6,474 nucleotides of DNA. It comes from an uncultured Arcobacter sp. GTDB lineage: Bacteria; Campylobacterota; Campylobacteria; Campylobacterales; Arcobacteraceae. Below, in pieces: positions 6,459 through 6,474 of this stretch. Every line of letters starts with the position of its first letter. Position 1 is the first letter of the stretch. The notes beneath the pieces are model-generated. The model was not told where the DNA came from. It was given only the letters and a program-made list of their open reading frames with translations, and did not search any database. Made by a program: the position numbers and the translations under genes. The stretch covers positions 1 to 6,474 of the forward strand of contig CALMBI010000150.1 in the NCBI GenBank assembly GCA_937860115.1. Reading direction: 5' to 3'.

Positions 6459-6474
6459 TGTTTGATTTTTTATA

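Noticed and set aside
1..6474. CRISPR array, tRNA, rRNA or riboswitch
   Set aside because: No regularly spaced repeats, cloverleaf or known aptamer cores were seen; the intergenic gaps are all 120 bp or shorter.

Overview
The window is AT-rich (roughly one third G+C by eye) and densely coded on the plus strand. It looks like the chromosome of a Campylobacterota (epsilonproteobacterial) species of the Sulfurimonas/Sulfurospirillum/Arcobacter kind. This rests on base composition, Lys/Ile/Asn-rich proteins, TATAAT-type -10 boxes without a clear -35, two TTG starts, and a soluble chemoreceptor of the type common in that group. The genus cannot be fixed from the sequence alone.

Layout. Positions 1-91 are a short non-coding lead with a possible weak terminator for an upstream gene. 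92-1312 encodes a U32-peptidase-like TIM-barrel protein with many cysteines (probable Fe-S protein). 1313-1432 is the main regulatory gap, with a good TATAAT box and three copies of a 7-mer (ACTATTT/AAATAGT). 1433-5370 is a tight four-gene operon: a circularly permuted ATP-grasp protein (COG2308 type), a short alpha-E domain protein (COG2307 type), an M14-family AstE/AspA-like zinc hydrolase, and a second, overlapping AstE/AspA-like paralogue whose metal ligands and catalytic residues are all replaced. 5452-6458 is a soluble methyl-accepting chemotaxis protein gene broken by a one-base frameshift. It also ends abruptly next to an imperfect palindrome, as if interrupted by an element that continues beyond the window.

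How the genes may work together. ATP-grasp plus alpha-E pairs are a known two-gene module, predicted from comparative genomics to make amide or peptide bonds and often accompanied by a transglutaminase-like protein. No transglutaminase is present here. Its place is taken by one apparently active and one apparently dead M14 amidohydrolase, translationally coupled through an ATGA overlap. The inference is a ligase/hydrolase pair acting on one unknown amide-linked product, with the dead paralogue as a partner or regulator of the active one. This cassette is the most interesting part of the window. The chemoreceptor looks like a decaying neighbour with no evident functional tie to it.
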